64,000 nt of DNA from NCBI GenBank assembly GCA_014155875.1, contig JACEFZ010015104.1, positions 124,001 through 188,000 on the forward strand, written 5' to 3'. The position numbers and the translations under genes are program-made. Source of the DNA: Cepaea nemoralis. Taxonomy: Eukaryota > Mollusca > Gastropoda > Stylommatophora > Helicidae. Below the pieces are notes generated by a model, which did no database searches, was not told where the DNA came from, and worked only from the letters and a program-made list of their open reading frames with translations. This document shows, piece by piece, positions 1-11,639 of the stretch; position 1 is the stretch's first letter; the number at the start of each line of letters is the position of its first letter.

Positions 1-260
1 CTGTTGAAAGCATACATGATGAGGTCGACGTGGTCAAAAGGATTAAACTTCTCGCTCTTAAACTTTCGGTGAGCTGATGGTGGTGTAGCGGGTTCAACCT
101 CTACACTGGTCAGTTGGATTTAAATGTTGACTTCTCATCCTTGACTTGAGGGTGTGAATTACAAGTACCTCAGAAGTCGGAGTGGGTTCTTTCCGATGGA
201 CACAGAAAAGTGAGAAAACCCCTTAACTGATTCAGTGCCCCCAAAACAAGTAGGTTTGGA
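1..260 (+). repeat. tRNA-derived SINE, family B (copy 1)
   Basis: A copy of an interspersed family that recurs at 2588-2875, 8955-9225 and 20655-20900. The more complete copies read, in sense orientation, as a Pol III head: a box A-like GGCCGAATGGATA followed by a box B-like GGGTTCAACATCTAC, then a shared body ending near a GGACACTGGTAAT block. This copy has the box B-like GGGTTCAACCTC and the shared body but a decayed box A. The family assignment rests on the internal copies and is not a database match. Confidence 0.6.
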
Positions 261-436
261 CTAAACGTGGTACATAATGAAAGGGACAAGTATTATAATG
301 TACACTTTCGTTCACCGAGCATTAAAATTGCATTTGATGCTATGAAACAAAACAAATAACACAAAGACCTTAGTATGGCGATATGTCCTCCTTCTGTACA
401 AATGGGAAGTCACATGTGGTGATATCTTTCTACACT

Positions 437-1276
437 GAACCAGTGAACCTGTGATGTGGAGTGAAGTGGAAACAAAGAACCACAAGCAAACACAATGTTC
501 ACCAATAGCCAAGAATGCCTGAACGGGGGACACTAGTAATAGGAGAGCTGAGATTGCAGAGCCTTGAGGTAACCAGTTAACCTGTGATGTGGAGTGAAGT
601 GGAAACAAAGAACCACAAGCAAACACGTGATGTGGAGTGAAGTGGAAACAAAGAACCACAAGCAAACACAATGTTCACCAATAGCCAAGAATGCCTGAAC
701 GGGGGACACTAGTAATAGGAGAGCTGAGATTGCAGAGCCTTGAGGTAACCAGTTAACCTGTGATGTGGAGTGAAGTGGAAACAAAGAACCACAAGCAAAC
801 ACGTGATGTGGAGTGAAGTGGAAACAAAGAACCACAAGCAAACACAATGTTCACCAATAGCCAAGAATGCCTGAACGGGGGACACTAGTAATAGGAGAGC
901 TGAGATTGCAGAGCCTTGAGGTAACCAGTTAACCTGTGATGTGGAGTGAAGTGGAAACAAAGAACCACAAGCAAACACGTGATGTGGAGTGAAGTGGAAA
1001 CAAAGAACCACAAGCAAACCCAATGTTCACCAATAGCCAAGAATGCCTGAACGGGGGACACTAGTAATAGGAGAGCTGAGATTGCAGAGCCTTGAGGTAA
1101 CCAGTTAACCTGTGATGTGGAGTGAAGTGGAAACAAAGAACCACAAGCAAACACGTGATGTGGAGTGAAGTGGAAACAAAGAACCACAAGCAAACACAAT
1201 GTTCACCAATAGCTAAGAATGCCTGAATGGGGGACACTAGTAATAGGAGAGCTGAGATTGCAGAGCCTTGAGGTAA
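437..1276. repeat. 176-bp tandem satellite
   Basis: About 4.7 copies of a 176-bp unit. Each unit contains an internal duplication of a roughly 42-bp segment beginning GTGATGTGGAGTGAAGTGG. Copies are nearly identical, so the array is young or homogenised. It lies in the presumed intron upstream of the 1625-2146 exon. Its reading frames are repeat artefacts, not genes. Confidence 0.9.
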
Positions 1277-1319
1277 TCCCGAGGTAATACTGTACACCTA
1301 CAAAGTCCATGAATCTAAA

Positions 1320-1557
1320 AGTTAGTTGCATATCCTTTACAGGACATCGCAGTCAACCCCAGCATTTTGTGGCTGTTTGTCATCTCTTGGTAAATTTACG
1401 TTCAGTAGTTTTCCATGGATTTCTGAACATCCGGCACCCATACCATTTTATAAAAATCTAAAGCAGGGCAGTCTGCTGCCAAATTGCCCGCAGCTGTATT
1501 TCTAACCCTGTATGCGAGATGACAAACTGTGTCTGTAACTCTTTCGCCACGGAGTAG
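1320..1557 (-). repeat. SINE family C (copy 1)
   Basis: Minus-strand copy of the commonest SINE in the window; other copies lie at 6728, 7143, 16006, 16978, 21405, 22350, 27758, 36075 and 54657. In sense orientation it starts with a tRNA-like head (GTGGCGAAGG, then a GTTCGAGATAC-type box B). It continues with a conserved GCAGACCGCCTTG-like block and a body containing TTCAGAAAGCAATGGCAAAC. It ends near CCTGTAAAGGATATGCAACT. Confidence 0.7.
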
Positions 1558-1624
1558 GCCCATGAACCTAAGCGAATGAATATATAACAAATAGCGTGAT
1601 GCTAGACATTTCTGATTGTTTCAG

Positions 1625-2146
1625 AGGCAGATGATCCTTCCACAGGCGAACCAGAACGGTCATGTGAGGAATCCAGAATATTCTAGATTGAAGAGACCTT
1701 TACCTTTGCCTCATTTACAGAAAGGCCTCTCTGTGTTGTCGTCTGCTGATGTTCAGTGCCACACGGAGTCTGACTACCCACCAAATCTACTTTCCTGCCG
1801 AAACCAAGGGCAGGACAAACACACATCGGGATATACTGTCCTGGACAATGAATCTCCCACTGCTAAATTATCTTCTCATGAACCTAGCATGGGTGACAAT
1901 CCAGACATGAGCTACAGCTCAAGTTTAAAGACTCTTCCTTTGACACCTATCCCAAAGTCAAAATGGCAGCAGCAGATTCCTCCGTTGGACCTGAGTTCCT
2001 TACGGACAAGTAAGGATAGCTCAAACTCGTACAAACCATATACGGGAACTTCTCGATCTTGTGATACATACATGTTCTCGGATGACCAGAATTCACAAGT
2101 ACATCTCCATACATTAACTGAATCTGTTAGTGATACGGTATTTTAA
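1625..2146 (+). CDS. Probable last coding exon of an unidentified gene
   Basis: I do not recognise the protein. The exon appears to start after a good acceptor (a T-rich tract, then TTTCAG at 1619-1624). It is open for 173 codons to a TAA at 2144-2146, with codon 1 in phase 0 as an assumption. The peptide is polar and rich in Ser, Pro and Thr, with no membrane segment or cysteine-rich fold. This suits a disordered cytoplasmic tail. It ends SVSDTVF, whose last residues (Thr at -2, Phe at 0) fit a class I PDZ-binding motif. The composition differs from the surrounding repeats and is not repeated elsewhere in the window, which argues for a host exon. No AATAAA lies close downstream. Upstream exons would lie left of the window or among the repeats at 1-1600. 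Confidence 0.55.
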   Translation, partial: RQMILPQANQNGHVRNPEYSRLKRPLPLPHLQKGLSVLSSADVQCHTESDYPPNLLSCRNQGQDKHTSGYTVLDNESPTAKLSSHEPSMGDNPDMSYSSSLKTLPLTPIPKSKWQQQIPPLDLSSLRTSKDSSNSYKPYTGTSRSCDTYMFSDDQNSQVHLHTLTESVSDTVF

Positions 2147-2354
2147 TTCGGGACTTGCTTGCTTTATTGATTGAATTTGTACATTTGTGTAATCATGGTC
2201 CTAAAACTGGAATATTGTAGCTTCGCTGTTTTTATGTTTTGAGAAATTCAGTCTCAGAGTTTTGCGAGTGTTGGTGGTATATAAAGAGGTTGCCAAAGAA
2301 AACAGAAAATCTTCTTATGGTCCAGGTTGTTGAATGCTTATTGTTTTATGTTGT

Positions 2355-3410
2355 GATATATTACAGTTTCTGACATGCATATATTACATTAGGTCAGTTT
2401 TGTGAGATGTTATATTACTGTTTCTGGCATACATATACAACATTAGGTCAATATTGTGATAAGATATATTACAATTTCTGGCATACATATATATTACATT
2501 AGGTCAGTTTTATGAGATGATATATTAGTTTCTGACATACATATATGACATTAGGTCAGTGTTATGAGATGATATATTTCTTTTTTTTTTCGGCACTCGC
2601 CCGCTTTGAACTCAAGTGTAGTCCATACACACTACTTCTAGTAGCGCTGGACTGAATTTTTACATGTGGATTAGCTTTCCCTATTACCAGCGTCCATTGC
2701 CATCAAGCGAACCCACTCCGACTTCAGAGGTACTTGTAATTTGTATCCCCAAATCAAGGACAAGAAGTCAACATTTTAGTCCAACTGTTCGGTGTAGGGA
2801 CTGAACTCCTTACCTCGGCATCAGCACACCGGATGTTTAAGTAATCGCGTTCTTATCCATTTGGCCATGCCAACCTCCATAATACAATCTCTGGCATATA
2901 TGACATTAGGTCAGATTTATGGGATGATATATTACAGTTTCTGGCATACATATATGACATTAGGTCAGATTTATGGGATGATATATTACAGTTTCTGGCA
3001 TACATATATGACATTAGGTCAGATTTATGGGATGATATATTACAGTTTCTGGCATACATATATAACATTAGGTCAGATTTATGGGATGATATATTACAGT
3101 TTCTGGCATATATATGTATATAACAGTTAGGTCAGTTATATGAAATAACATCTTACAGTTTCTAACATACATATATAGGCATTAGGATGAATATTACAGT
3201 TTCTGACATTCATATATAACAGGTCAGATTTGTGAGATGCTATATTACAGTTTCTGACATACATATATGACAATAGGTCAAAGTTATGAGATGATATATT
3301 ACAGTTTCTGGTATACATATATGACAGGTCAGATTTGTGAGATGATATATTACAGTTTCTGACATGCATATATGACATTAGGTCAGATTTTGCAATGATA
3401 TATTACAGAC
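2355..3410. repeat. 54-bp minisatellite interrupted by a SINE
   Basis: AT-rich repeats of about 54 bp built on ATATTACAGTTTCTGGCATA and GACATTAGGTCAGATTTATG. The units are split at about 2578-2878 by a SINE insertion. Both flanks are the same array, so the array predates the SINE. Eighteen-residue peptide repeats readable here follow from 54 being a multiple of three and are not evidence for a protein. Confidence 0.9.
2588..2875 (-). repeat. SINE family B (copy 2), inserted in the 54-bp array
   Basis: In minus orientation it begins with a tRNA-like head (GGCATGGCCAAATGGATAAG as box A, GAGTTCAGTCCC as box B). It shares the family body and ends in an A-rich tail, seen as a run of T at 2579-2590 on the + strand. 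The poly(A)-like tail supports retroposition. Confidence 0.7.
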
Positions 3411-3564
3411 TGGGGCAATCAAAACCTCACAATTAGAACTCAAAGTAAAGTTGAGTACCATGCAAAATCATTCCCAGTAGTGTATCACAGGAAGAAGAAC
3501 AGAATGGATAGTTATTGTTACCTGCTGTTAATATTTATATTCTTGTTATTTATTTGTTGGTTTT

Positions 3565-4220
3565 TTGAGATAGTGTGGTAGTTTAGTACCACATTTGTCT
3601 GATAGAGATAGAATAGTAGTTTAGTACGATGTTTGTCTGATAGAGATTCAAGAGTGGTAGTTTAGTATGATGTTTGTCTGATAGAGATAGCATGGTAGTT
3701 TAGTATGATGTTTGTCTGATAGAGATAGCATGGTAGTTTAGTACCACATTTGTCTGATAGAGATAGAGTAGTAGTTTAGTACGATGTTTGTCTGATAGAG
3801 ATTCAAGAGTGGTAGTTTAGTATGATGTTTGTCTGATAGAGATAGCATGGTAGTTTAGTATGATGTTTGTCTGATAGAGATAGAGTAGTAGTTTAGTATG
3901 ATGTTTGTCTGATAGAGATAGAATAGTAGTTTAGTATGATGTTTGTCTGATAGAGATTCAAGAGTGGTAGTTTAGTACAATGTTTGTCTGATAGAGATAG
4001 AGTAGTAGTTTAGTATGATGTTTGTCTGATAGAGATAGAGTAGTAGTTTAGTATGATGTTTGTCTGATAGAGATAGAGTAGTAGTTTAGTATGATGTTTG
4101 TCTGATAGAGATAGAGTAGTAGTTTAGTATGATGTTTGTCTAATAGAGATAGCATGGTAGTTTAGTATGATGTTTGTCTGATAGAGATTGAAGAGTGGTA
4201 GTTTAATACCATGTTTGTGT
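3565..4220. repeat. 38-bp minisatellite
   Basis: About 17 copies of a 38-bp unit, TTTGTCTGATAGAGATAGAG followed by a TAGTAGTTTAGTATGATG-like half. Some units carry a TTCAAGAGTGG variant. From 4221 to 4676 I see no gene; one open stretch at 4298-4555 has no recognisable feature. Confidence 0.9.
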
Positions 4221-4676
4221 AGGGATTTGTTGTCACTGTATGCCAGATTGGCATTGGTTGGCCAAACTGGTATTGGTGGGGCAAATCAAGACAGCAAGTG
4301 ATATGTATAATGAGGGTACAAGGCCACATGACCTTATTACTCTACACCCGAAAGTGTCACAAGATAGCTATAACAAGATGTGATGTTAATGTGATACTAT
4401 GCAATTCCTACATTCGAGACCAAGCTTCACATAAAAGATGTCCTTCTGGAAATCTGGTCATTAATTTAGATAGAGACAAGATGTTTGACTGTAGGTCATT
4501 TTGTTTATCCATGTGGAATTTCTGTCATGTTAATTTGATCATCATTATAATGTAGATTTTTATAATGGATTCAGTGAATCTTGTGCAGTGTTTAATGTTA
4601 ATAGAGTGTTTATGTTCATAGTAGTACAGTTGCCTGCTGCTGTGGAATTGGGGTTCAGTTCATTGTAATGTTTTTG

Positions 4677-4970
4677 TTGCTAGGTTGCTTAGTTGTTTGT
4701 TGCTTAGTTGGTTTGTTGCTTGCTTGGTTAGTTGGTCACTTTGTTGATTGCTTGGTTGGTTGCTTGCTTAGTTGCTTAGTTGATTGGTTGGTTGGGTGCT
4801 TGCTTGCTTGGTTTGTTGCTTAGTTGGTTGCTTACTTGGTTGTTTGCTTGCTTGTTTGGGTGCTTGCTTGGTTGGCTGCTTAGTTGGTTTCTTGCTTGGT
4901 TGGTTGCTTGCTTGGTTGCTTGCTTGGTTGGAGTTGGCTGCTTGATTGCTTAGTTGGTTGGTTACTTTTT
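4677..4970. repeat. Degenerate TTGC/TTGG tetranucleotide array
   Basis: Roughly 290 bp of TTGCTTGGTTGGTTGC-type sequence with many interruptions. It is strongly strand-asymmetric (T and G on the + strand). No coding potential is seen. The next 1.7 kb (to about 6520) has no recognisable gene; it holds two short GATT runs at 5308-5343 and 5993-6030. Confidence 0.8.
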
Positions 4971-5995
4971 TGTGAATCCTCTAGAAAACTGTACTTCAAG
5001 TCTGATGCAATGACATTCAGGCTGCCTGATCTCTGAATGTGCTTGTGTCTCATGGAATGAGGTTGGTGTTGAAACTGTTCTACTTGATCTGGGTCTAATG
5101 TACTCTATGGGATGTATTTCAGAGGCTCCATCCCCCTTCCAAGCTCAGATACTAGCCCGTATGCAGTACTGAAAGTTCACATCTGAAGAGGGGCATATGG
5201 GATGATTCCTTAAACAGATGAATCACTACAGCTATCATAAAACAGTCACAACATCCGATGGATGTTGCGTTGAAAAGAATAGGATAAAGAGTAGCCTTTA
5301 ACAAGATGGGGATTGATTGATTGATTGATTTATTGATTGATCCTAAGGGGCAAGTGCGACACAATGACGTAAATTAGATAGAGTAAAGAATCCCAGAACA
5401 GAAACGCTAGGAAATGACGTGACAACACAGAGTCGTCACACAGCAATGTCAATAGAAACAACAGACTACTTGGGAGTTTTCAACAAGGCGGCAGTTCATG
5501 TTAATTCGGCTAAATATTTGGCTTAATGGCACTTCAGTGGCTGAAGGAATGCTTAGAAATAGAAGAGACAAGCCATTGAAGCAACGCTTATTGTGTACAC
5601 GAATGAATAAGCAGGCAGACGCAGTAAACTAGATTTCTGCGAAGCGGCACGAAGGACATTGAGCGGAGTGACAGAAGGTTTCCACGAGGACGAACAAGGA
5701 CATTGTTGATCTTCAAACAGGTGTGGCTGTGTAACAATCAGGGATCTGAAATATGTCATTCTTACGGCCCAACCTAGACAGAATAGGTTACGTAAGTTAC
5801 ACTTAATTATTATTTAGTATTGTGGCAAGCGTGTGCGCTACACAATAAACGGCGTCACAACTGTAAGAAGGTAATTGTCTGGATTTCGTCAATTTTGTTG
5901 GTTCGGCTTCTCATCTGCTGTTGCGTTCAAGCCGAGTTGATTTATTTACACAGTTCTTTTGGAATTTACTCTACACCCCGAGATACAGCATGGCA

Positions 5996-6029
<34 letters not shown>

Positions 6030-6519
6030 CTAGGAGCCGACATCACAGCATTCGGGGGAAAAACGTAGTCTCTAAAAAGCTGTCAATTGCAGTGAGAAAA
6101 AGTAGAACCCATACTGTTTTATGCATATCAAACATGGCATTTGAAATGTGGTTTCTGAAAAAAAATATTCAAATACAGAAAATTAACATGAAAGTCCTAC
6201 ACAAAAACCAAATGAAAACCATAAACTGATTAGAAAAATTAGACACAAGCAGTAAAGATGATTGGGGTTTGTTATGAGGACGAATAAACTTTAAATCTTA
6301 GTGACAACTGGCAAACACAATGGGAAAACAACAAAGGGAAGGCAAAGAGATAAACATTTTGATGACTTACACCCATCATAGTCAGGACAAAAACGCAGAC
6401 CTTATCCACAACTCTGGTGATCGTGTGAGATGGCAAACCATGACTGCATATGCTTATTCGGCATGGTACATGATGATATCAGTACAGCAGGTAATCATTC
6501 ACTGAGAGAACTAAACAAA

Positions 6520-6695
6520 TCCCAGTGAACCAAGAGACGAAGAAAAGATGCTGGCGCTGGATGGACACACACTGAGAAAACCCGAGGACAATATAACTAG
6601 ACACTCTCTTGTTTGGAATCCACAAGATAGGAAACACACTGAGAAAACCTGAGGACAATATAACTAGACACTCTCTTGTCTAGAACTAATTATTG
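6520..6695 (+). pseudogene. LINE reverse-transcriptase tail fragment (WRWIGHTLRKP type)
   Basis: Contains decayed sequence matching the LINE C-terminal region better preserved at 8213-8480 (TGGATGGACACACACTGAG, corresponding to a WIGHTLRKP-like motif). A short internal duplication repeats the ACACACTGAGAAAACC block. It is too short and broken to encode anything. Confidence 0.5.
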
Positions 6696-6727
6696 TTGAA
6701 ATTCTAGCTAATTATTGTAGTCATTAA

Positions 6728-6897
6728 CGCTAGTTGCATGTCCGTACAGGATGTTGCTGTAAACTCCAGCATTTATTGGCGGTTTGTGATTTACAGGCAA
6801 GTTTATGCTCATTATTTTGTCATTGCTTTCTGAACAACTAACTCTTATAGCTTCAAAATTAAGGCAAAGCAATCTGCTCCTGAATTGCCTGCAGTTT
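6728..6897 (-). repeat. SINE family C (copy 2, partial)
   Basis: The 3' body of family C in minus orientation, starting at the GCTAGTTGCATGTCC end. The tRNA-like head is replaced by a CTTCTTCTTCTTTTG stretch. That stretch and the following ATTTGTCTATATCTGCAAT block are duplicated nearby, at about 6900-7045. Confidence 0.55.
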
Positions 6898-7142
6898 CTT
6901 CTTCTTCTTTTGTTCACTTGAAATTTGTCTATATCTGCAATTTGTCTCTTGTATGAATTTCACTGTATCGTCTGCAACTTCTTCTTTTGTTCACTTGAAA
7001 TTTGTCTATATCTGCAATTTTGTCTCCTGTATGAATTTCACTGCATCAGCTGCAGTTTATTTTGAACCCTCAACTCTGTAGGTCAGGAAATTGTAAAACT
7101 GCATTCACTAATCTCTTCGCCACAGTTGTAGTAGTAAAAAAA

Positions 7143-7390
7143 ATGTTTTGCATATCATTTACATGACATCGTTGTCAACATCAGCATCTTTCAGCTGATT
7201 GTTGATTTCTTGGCAAGATTACGCTCAGTAGTTTGCCATTGCTTTCTGAGCAACCGGCTCCTTACTCTCATAAGTCACTGGCGCGACTCGAACCGCTTCC
7301 AATTCTCATGCGCTCACGTCAACTACGAGAGTATTCGGGGTTACAGAGAAAGCTGCCTACCCCTCGACCAGCAGTTGTAGTAGTACTGGC
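7143..7390 (-). repeat. SINE family C (copy 3)
   Basis: Minus-strand copy carrying the CATATCATTTACATGACATC end, the CAGTAGTTTGCCATTGCTTT body and a diverged head. The central part (GGCGCGACTCGAACC, a reverse box B) is atypical for the family. It may be a chimera with another tRNA-derived element. Confidence 0.5.
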
Positions 7391-7419
7391 TAATTATTGT
7401 AGAATTACCTGCTACTTAC

Positions 7420-8060
7420 TTTTTTGATGATGAGTACTTACTGTTGCATTGCTTACTTAATATTGGATTACCGAGTACATATTCTTTCATTTATGCCTAC
7501 TTACTGTTGGGTCATCAACTACTGAGAGTTCATGACCTCTGTGTGTTGTGTTACCAGCTACTTATTTGTGGGTTACTGACTACTTATTATTGGGATTCTG
7601 CCTAATTATGATTGACTACTTGTTGGGTTATTGACTACCTACTGAGTTACTAACTATTCAGTTACTGGTGTCATTTTACTTTGGTTTACTGACTACCTTT
7701 GTGTTGGCATATTGACTACTTTGATGTTTGTTAACTGAAAATGTTTGTGTATGCTTACTGACTACTTTTATGTTGGTTTACTGACTACTTTTAAGTTGGC
7801 TTACTGCCAATGTTTGTGTTGATTTACTGACTGCTTTTATGTTAGTGTACTGACTACTTTTGTGTTGGTGTATAGATTACTTTTGTCTACTGACTACTTT
7901 TATGTTGGTTTACTGACCAATTTTGTGTTGATGCACTGGCTATTATTATATTGAATTACTGACTACTTTTTGAGAGTTTACAGTTAGCATATTTTATTAT
8001 ACTGACTACTTATATTTTATTGGCCACTTGCTATCGGTTTATTGACCATATTTTTAACCT
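7420..8060. repeat. Degenerate TTACTGACTACTTTT minisatellite
   Basis: Loose tandem repeats of about 22-24 bp based on TTACTGACTACTTTTGTGTT, poorly conserved towards the edges. No coding content. Confidence 0.75.
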
Positions 8061-8212
8061 TAAACAAATGGTTTGTCTGTTGGCAGGGTGTGTTGCTAAA
8101 CTGAGACTGTGTTATTGTTGGCATTACTGATTAACTGTTGTTGTTTACTGACAATGATTTTGTTTACTAGCAACTCTGTTTTACAGTCAATAATTAATGC
8201 CTGCATGAAATA

Positions 8213-8480
8213 GAAAGATTAAAATGGTATGACAGAGTCATCAATGTGGAGCTCATGGAGAGTTCCGGACATATACCAATGAACCACGAGATGAAGAAAA
8301 CACACTGGCGCTGGATAGGGCATACCCTGAGAAAACCTGAGAATAGTATAATTAGAAAGACCTTTGTCTGGAAACCGCAGGGCAGAAGGAATAAAAGAAG
8401 ACCCCAAAACACTCGGAGAAGAGAAAGATTAACAGAAGGGAATACTATTGGGAGGGTATGGATGGAGACACATGGGGATA
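8213..8480 (+). pseudogene. LINE reverse-transcriptase C-terminal fragment
   Basis: An open stretch in which WRWIGHTLRKPEN, then KPQGRRNKRRPQNTRRRERL, can be read. This is the basic region after the RT domain typical of RTE- or CR1-like LINEs of invertebrates. The catalytic core is absent, so it is a 5'-truncated relic. Related relics lie at 6520-6695 and 20920-21130. Confidence 0.7.
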
Positions 8481-8594
8481 GCTAGATATAGGATGGCTGG
8501 GAGTGAGTTGGGGGAAGGCCTTTTCCCCCATGGGAGATAAATGGTAAGAGAATAAGAAGCTTGTCTTGATTTATTGTCTGTGTATTACTTGCTT

Positions 8595-8800
8595 GAATGA
8601 TGATGATGATGAATTCATTGTTTTATTGACTTACTTGACTGATGATGGTGATGAATTCATTGTTTTATTGACTTACTTGACATGATGATGATGATGATGA
8701 ATTCGTCATTGTATTGATTTACTTGACTGATGATGATGATGAAGTAATTGTTTTATTGACTTTCTTGACTGATGATGATAATGAATTTGTTGTTTTATTG
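8595..8800. repeat. GATGAT-rich ~55-bp tandem repeat
   Basis: About four units, each a short GATGATGATGAATTC run followed by ATTGTTTTATTGACTTACTT. It could have grown from a GAT-type LINE tail. No gene. Confidence 0.8.
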
Positions 8801-8954
8801 ATTTACTTGCTTGTGGACTTTGATGCTACTCATTGGCTTATTGACCCTTGCTCTCGTGAAGTCTGTGTACAGTGTTCAATATTTGTAATTTGTTATTCAG
8901 ATATGGAATGTCTGTGTGAGTTCATCTTTATTGTGGAGGTCAGTACAAAGAAAT

Positions 8955-9225
8955 GGATAAGAATGCTCGTTCTCCTTAAACTTCCGGTGTGCTGATACTG
9001 AGGTGGCTGGTTCAACCTCTACACCAGTAAGCTGGACCAAAATGTTGATTTGTCGTCCATGACTTGGGGACATAAATTACAAGTACCTCAGAGACCGGAG
9101 TGGGTTTCACCTGATGGCCAGGGACACTGGTAATAAAGAAAGGTAATCCACACAAAATCAGTCCAGTGAATTCTCCAGTGGTGGCAACTACCAGAAGTTG
9201 TAGCATGTGTATGGACTAAGCTTGA
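8955..9225 (+). repeat. SINE family B (copy 3)
   Basis: Plus-strand copy with head (ATGGATAAGAATGCTCG), box B-like GGTTCAACCTCTACACC, and the conserved body through GGGACACTGGTAATAAAG. Positions 9226-9910 show no recognisable gene. Confidence 0.65.
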
Positions 9226-9911
9226 GTTAAAGAGAGCCAACAAAACAAAAAACATTTTTATTGTAACGGATTTTAAACTTTTCAGGAGAAGTGGCAACAG
9301 CTTGACAGTCCTGCCATGCTGGTGTTTGGGGAAACCCTTCCTCTTCTTTGTCTTCTTCATTCTTCTGGTGAGAAAAGTGGGTCATGCCTAATTATGCATC
9401 TCAGAGGTCAGTGTGTCGTACATCGGCCAGCTTTTATGTCCCATTTACTTCCTTTAGACAGATTCCATCCAATTTTGCTATGTTTACTTCCACTTGGGAC
9501 CTTCTCTGTTTATTTCCACTCTCGACCTTCTTTGTTTTTGCCCCTTATATGAGAAGGCTGAGAATGGCTAGAAATATCCAGTCGCCCAGGTGCCATGACA
9601 CCTGAACATTTCCACCTGGTGCCTGAATTTCCAATAATTTTATTAGCTGATATTTGTGAAAATAAATATGCTGGCTCCTGAGAATCGTGAAGCTGGCTGC
9701 TGAATAATGTCTAGCTTTTTCTACCTCAGAGACTAAGTACTTGATCTCGCTACCCAAGAGATGAGGAGAGGATGTGATATTACTACACATCAATGGTCAG
9801 TGTACAAAGGCCCGGCCTTATGCTGCGATCCAAACCAGGTACCCTGTGAGCCCGAGGTGGATACTATAAGCTTAGCCATGCCTTCACCATATGTGGTAAT
9901 GGAAGGGCAGA

Positions 9912-10262
9912 TTGGCACAGATGAAAGAGCTGATTGGCTCAAATAAAGAGAGCTGATTGGCTCAAATCACAGAGAGCTAATTGGCTCAAATGACAGAGAG
10001 CTGATTGGCTCAAATAAAAAGAACTGATTTTCTCAAATAAGAGAGCTGATTGGCTCAAATGAAATGGCTGCTTGACTTAAATGAAAGAGCTTATTAGTTC
10101 AAATTAAAGAGCTGATTGACTCAAAGTAAAGAGCTGATTGGCTCAAATAAAGAGCTGATTAGCTCAAATAAAAGACACCTGATTGGCTCAAATGAAAGAG
10201 ATCCGATTGGCTCAAATGAGAGAGCTGATTGGCTCAAATGAAAGATCTGATTGGCTCACATA
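9912..10262. repeat. ~23-bp minisatellite of GATTGGCTCAAAT units
   Basis: About 15 units of AGAGCTGATTGGCTCAAATGA. Each contains ATTGG, the reverse of a CCAAT box. It is followed to about 10445 by a looser array of AATTGTGTACAGACTTTGTA units. Confidence 0.9.
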
Positions 10263-10525
10263 CAAGCGCTAATTGTAAACTCATTTAAAATTGTGTACAG
10301 ATGATATGTGCTAAACACACATATGTGTACAGACTTTGTAAGCATATTTAAAAATGTGTACAAACTTTGTAAGTTTATGTAAAATTTTGTACAGACTTTG
10401 TAAACTTATTGAAAATTGTGTACAGACTTTATTTACAATGTGTACTTTGAAATGTATTAATTCTGTGGTTTATAAGTGCATTGACATGTCTGCTGTGGTG
10501 ATTACTGTCTCATGGATATGACTGG

Positions 10526-10526
<1 letters not shown>

Positions 10527-10594
<68 letters not shown>

Positions 10595-10630
10595 CAGACA
10601 CACATGCACGCATGTTTGTGTGTGTGTACA

Positions 10631-10700
<70 letters not shown>

Positions 10701-10890
10701 CGTGTGTGTGTATCGTATGCCGGCTTTCTTGTCTGTTTGCATACTTACCTGCCCATCTGTCTACCTGTCCGCCTTTCCACCTGTCTCTCTACCTGCCCAT
10801 CTGTCTACCTGTCTGTCTACATCTCTATCTGTCTATCTGCCCATCTGTCTATCTGTGTCTCTGTCTACATCTCTATCTGTCTACCTGTAG
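10527..10890. repeat. (CT)n, (GA)n and CTGTCTACCTGT microsatellites
   Basis: A CT run at 10527-10591 and a GA run at 10641-10696 face each other across a short TG-rich spacer, so the two arms can pair. A degenerate CTGTCTACCTGC array follows to 10890. All open frames here are low-complexity artefacts. Confidence 0.95.
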
Positions 10891-10916
10891 CTGAGCTACA
10901 ACAACATGATTTAAGA

Positions 10917-11138
10917 ACTACTCCGTCGACATCAACGCAGCGACCCAATACTCTTTCCCCGGCCCACTACCCCGTCATCATCAGCGCACCGGGAGGCTAA
11001 GAGTGAGCTCCTATGCCAAGTAGGATTCAAACCCAGTGGCCGGCTTCTTCTTCTTCTTCTTCTTCTTCTTCTTCTTCTTCTTCTTCTTCTTCTTCTTCTT
11101 CTTCTTCTTCTTCTTCTTCTTCTTCTTCTTCTTCTTCT
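10917..11138 (-). repeat. Interspersed repeat D with (CTT)n tail, arm 1 of an inverted pair
   Basis: Positions 10917-11042 are the reverse complement of 11737-11850 (shared CCGGCCACTGGGTTTGAATC and CCGGGGAAAGAGTATTGGGT). The CTT array at 11043-11138 follows. GGGTTTGAATCCTA resembles a Pol III box B, so this may be a tRNA-derived SINE. Confidence 0.7.
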
Positions 11139-11342
11139 GTCAATTATTGACAGTCTTGTGTCATGGCCCGGAAGAGAGTCAACACATGATTTGATCCATG
11201 TCGTTAGAGATCGCAATTTGTGAACCATGATCATTCACACCATCTTCAAGGCACTTGAAGATGATGATATAAATCTTTCAATCTGTTTTGTTATGTGCGT
11301 GATCTAACACAAGGACCTGTTCTTTACTTAAAAGTTGAAGTA

Positions 11343-11595
11343 AAGCATAATTTGTGTGTGGTCATGGAGATATCTTGAAAGAAGTTCACTCACAAAGAGA
11401 ACTGGTTACTCGCATCAGAGATGGACAATCCATATTCTTTGGGCGTGTCATGAGAAGGGGAAATCTGGAGTATGTCGTTATAACGGGAAAGTTGGAGGGG
11501 AGAGGAGGCAGAGGGAGACCAAGAGAGAAGATGTTGGACAGTTTGACATCATGACATTGAGGAACTATGGATAGATATCACTACCAACACCACAC
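11343..11595 (+). pseudogene. LINE C-terminal fragment (family with GKxEGRRGRGRPREK motif)
   Basis: Reads TRIRDGQSIFFGRVMRRG and then GKLEGRGGRGRPREKML in overlapping frames. This tail motif recurs in relics at 23505-23990, 25945-26395, 27493-27725, 31815-31965 and 46440-46875. Frameshifts are present and the RT core is missing. Confidence 0.65.
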
Positions 11596-11639
11596 GGCAT
11601 GGATCTTAAGAAGAAGCAAGGAGAAGATGAGGAGGAAGG

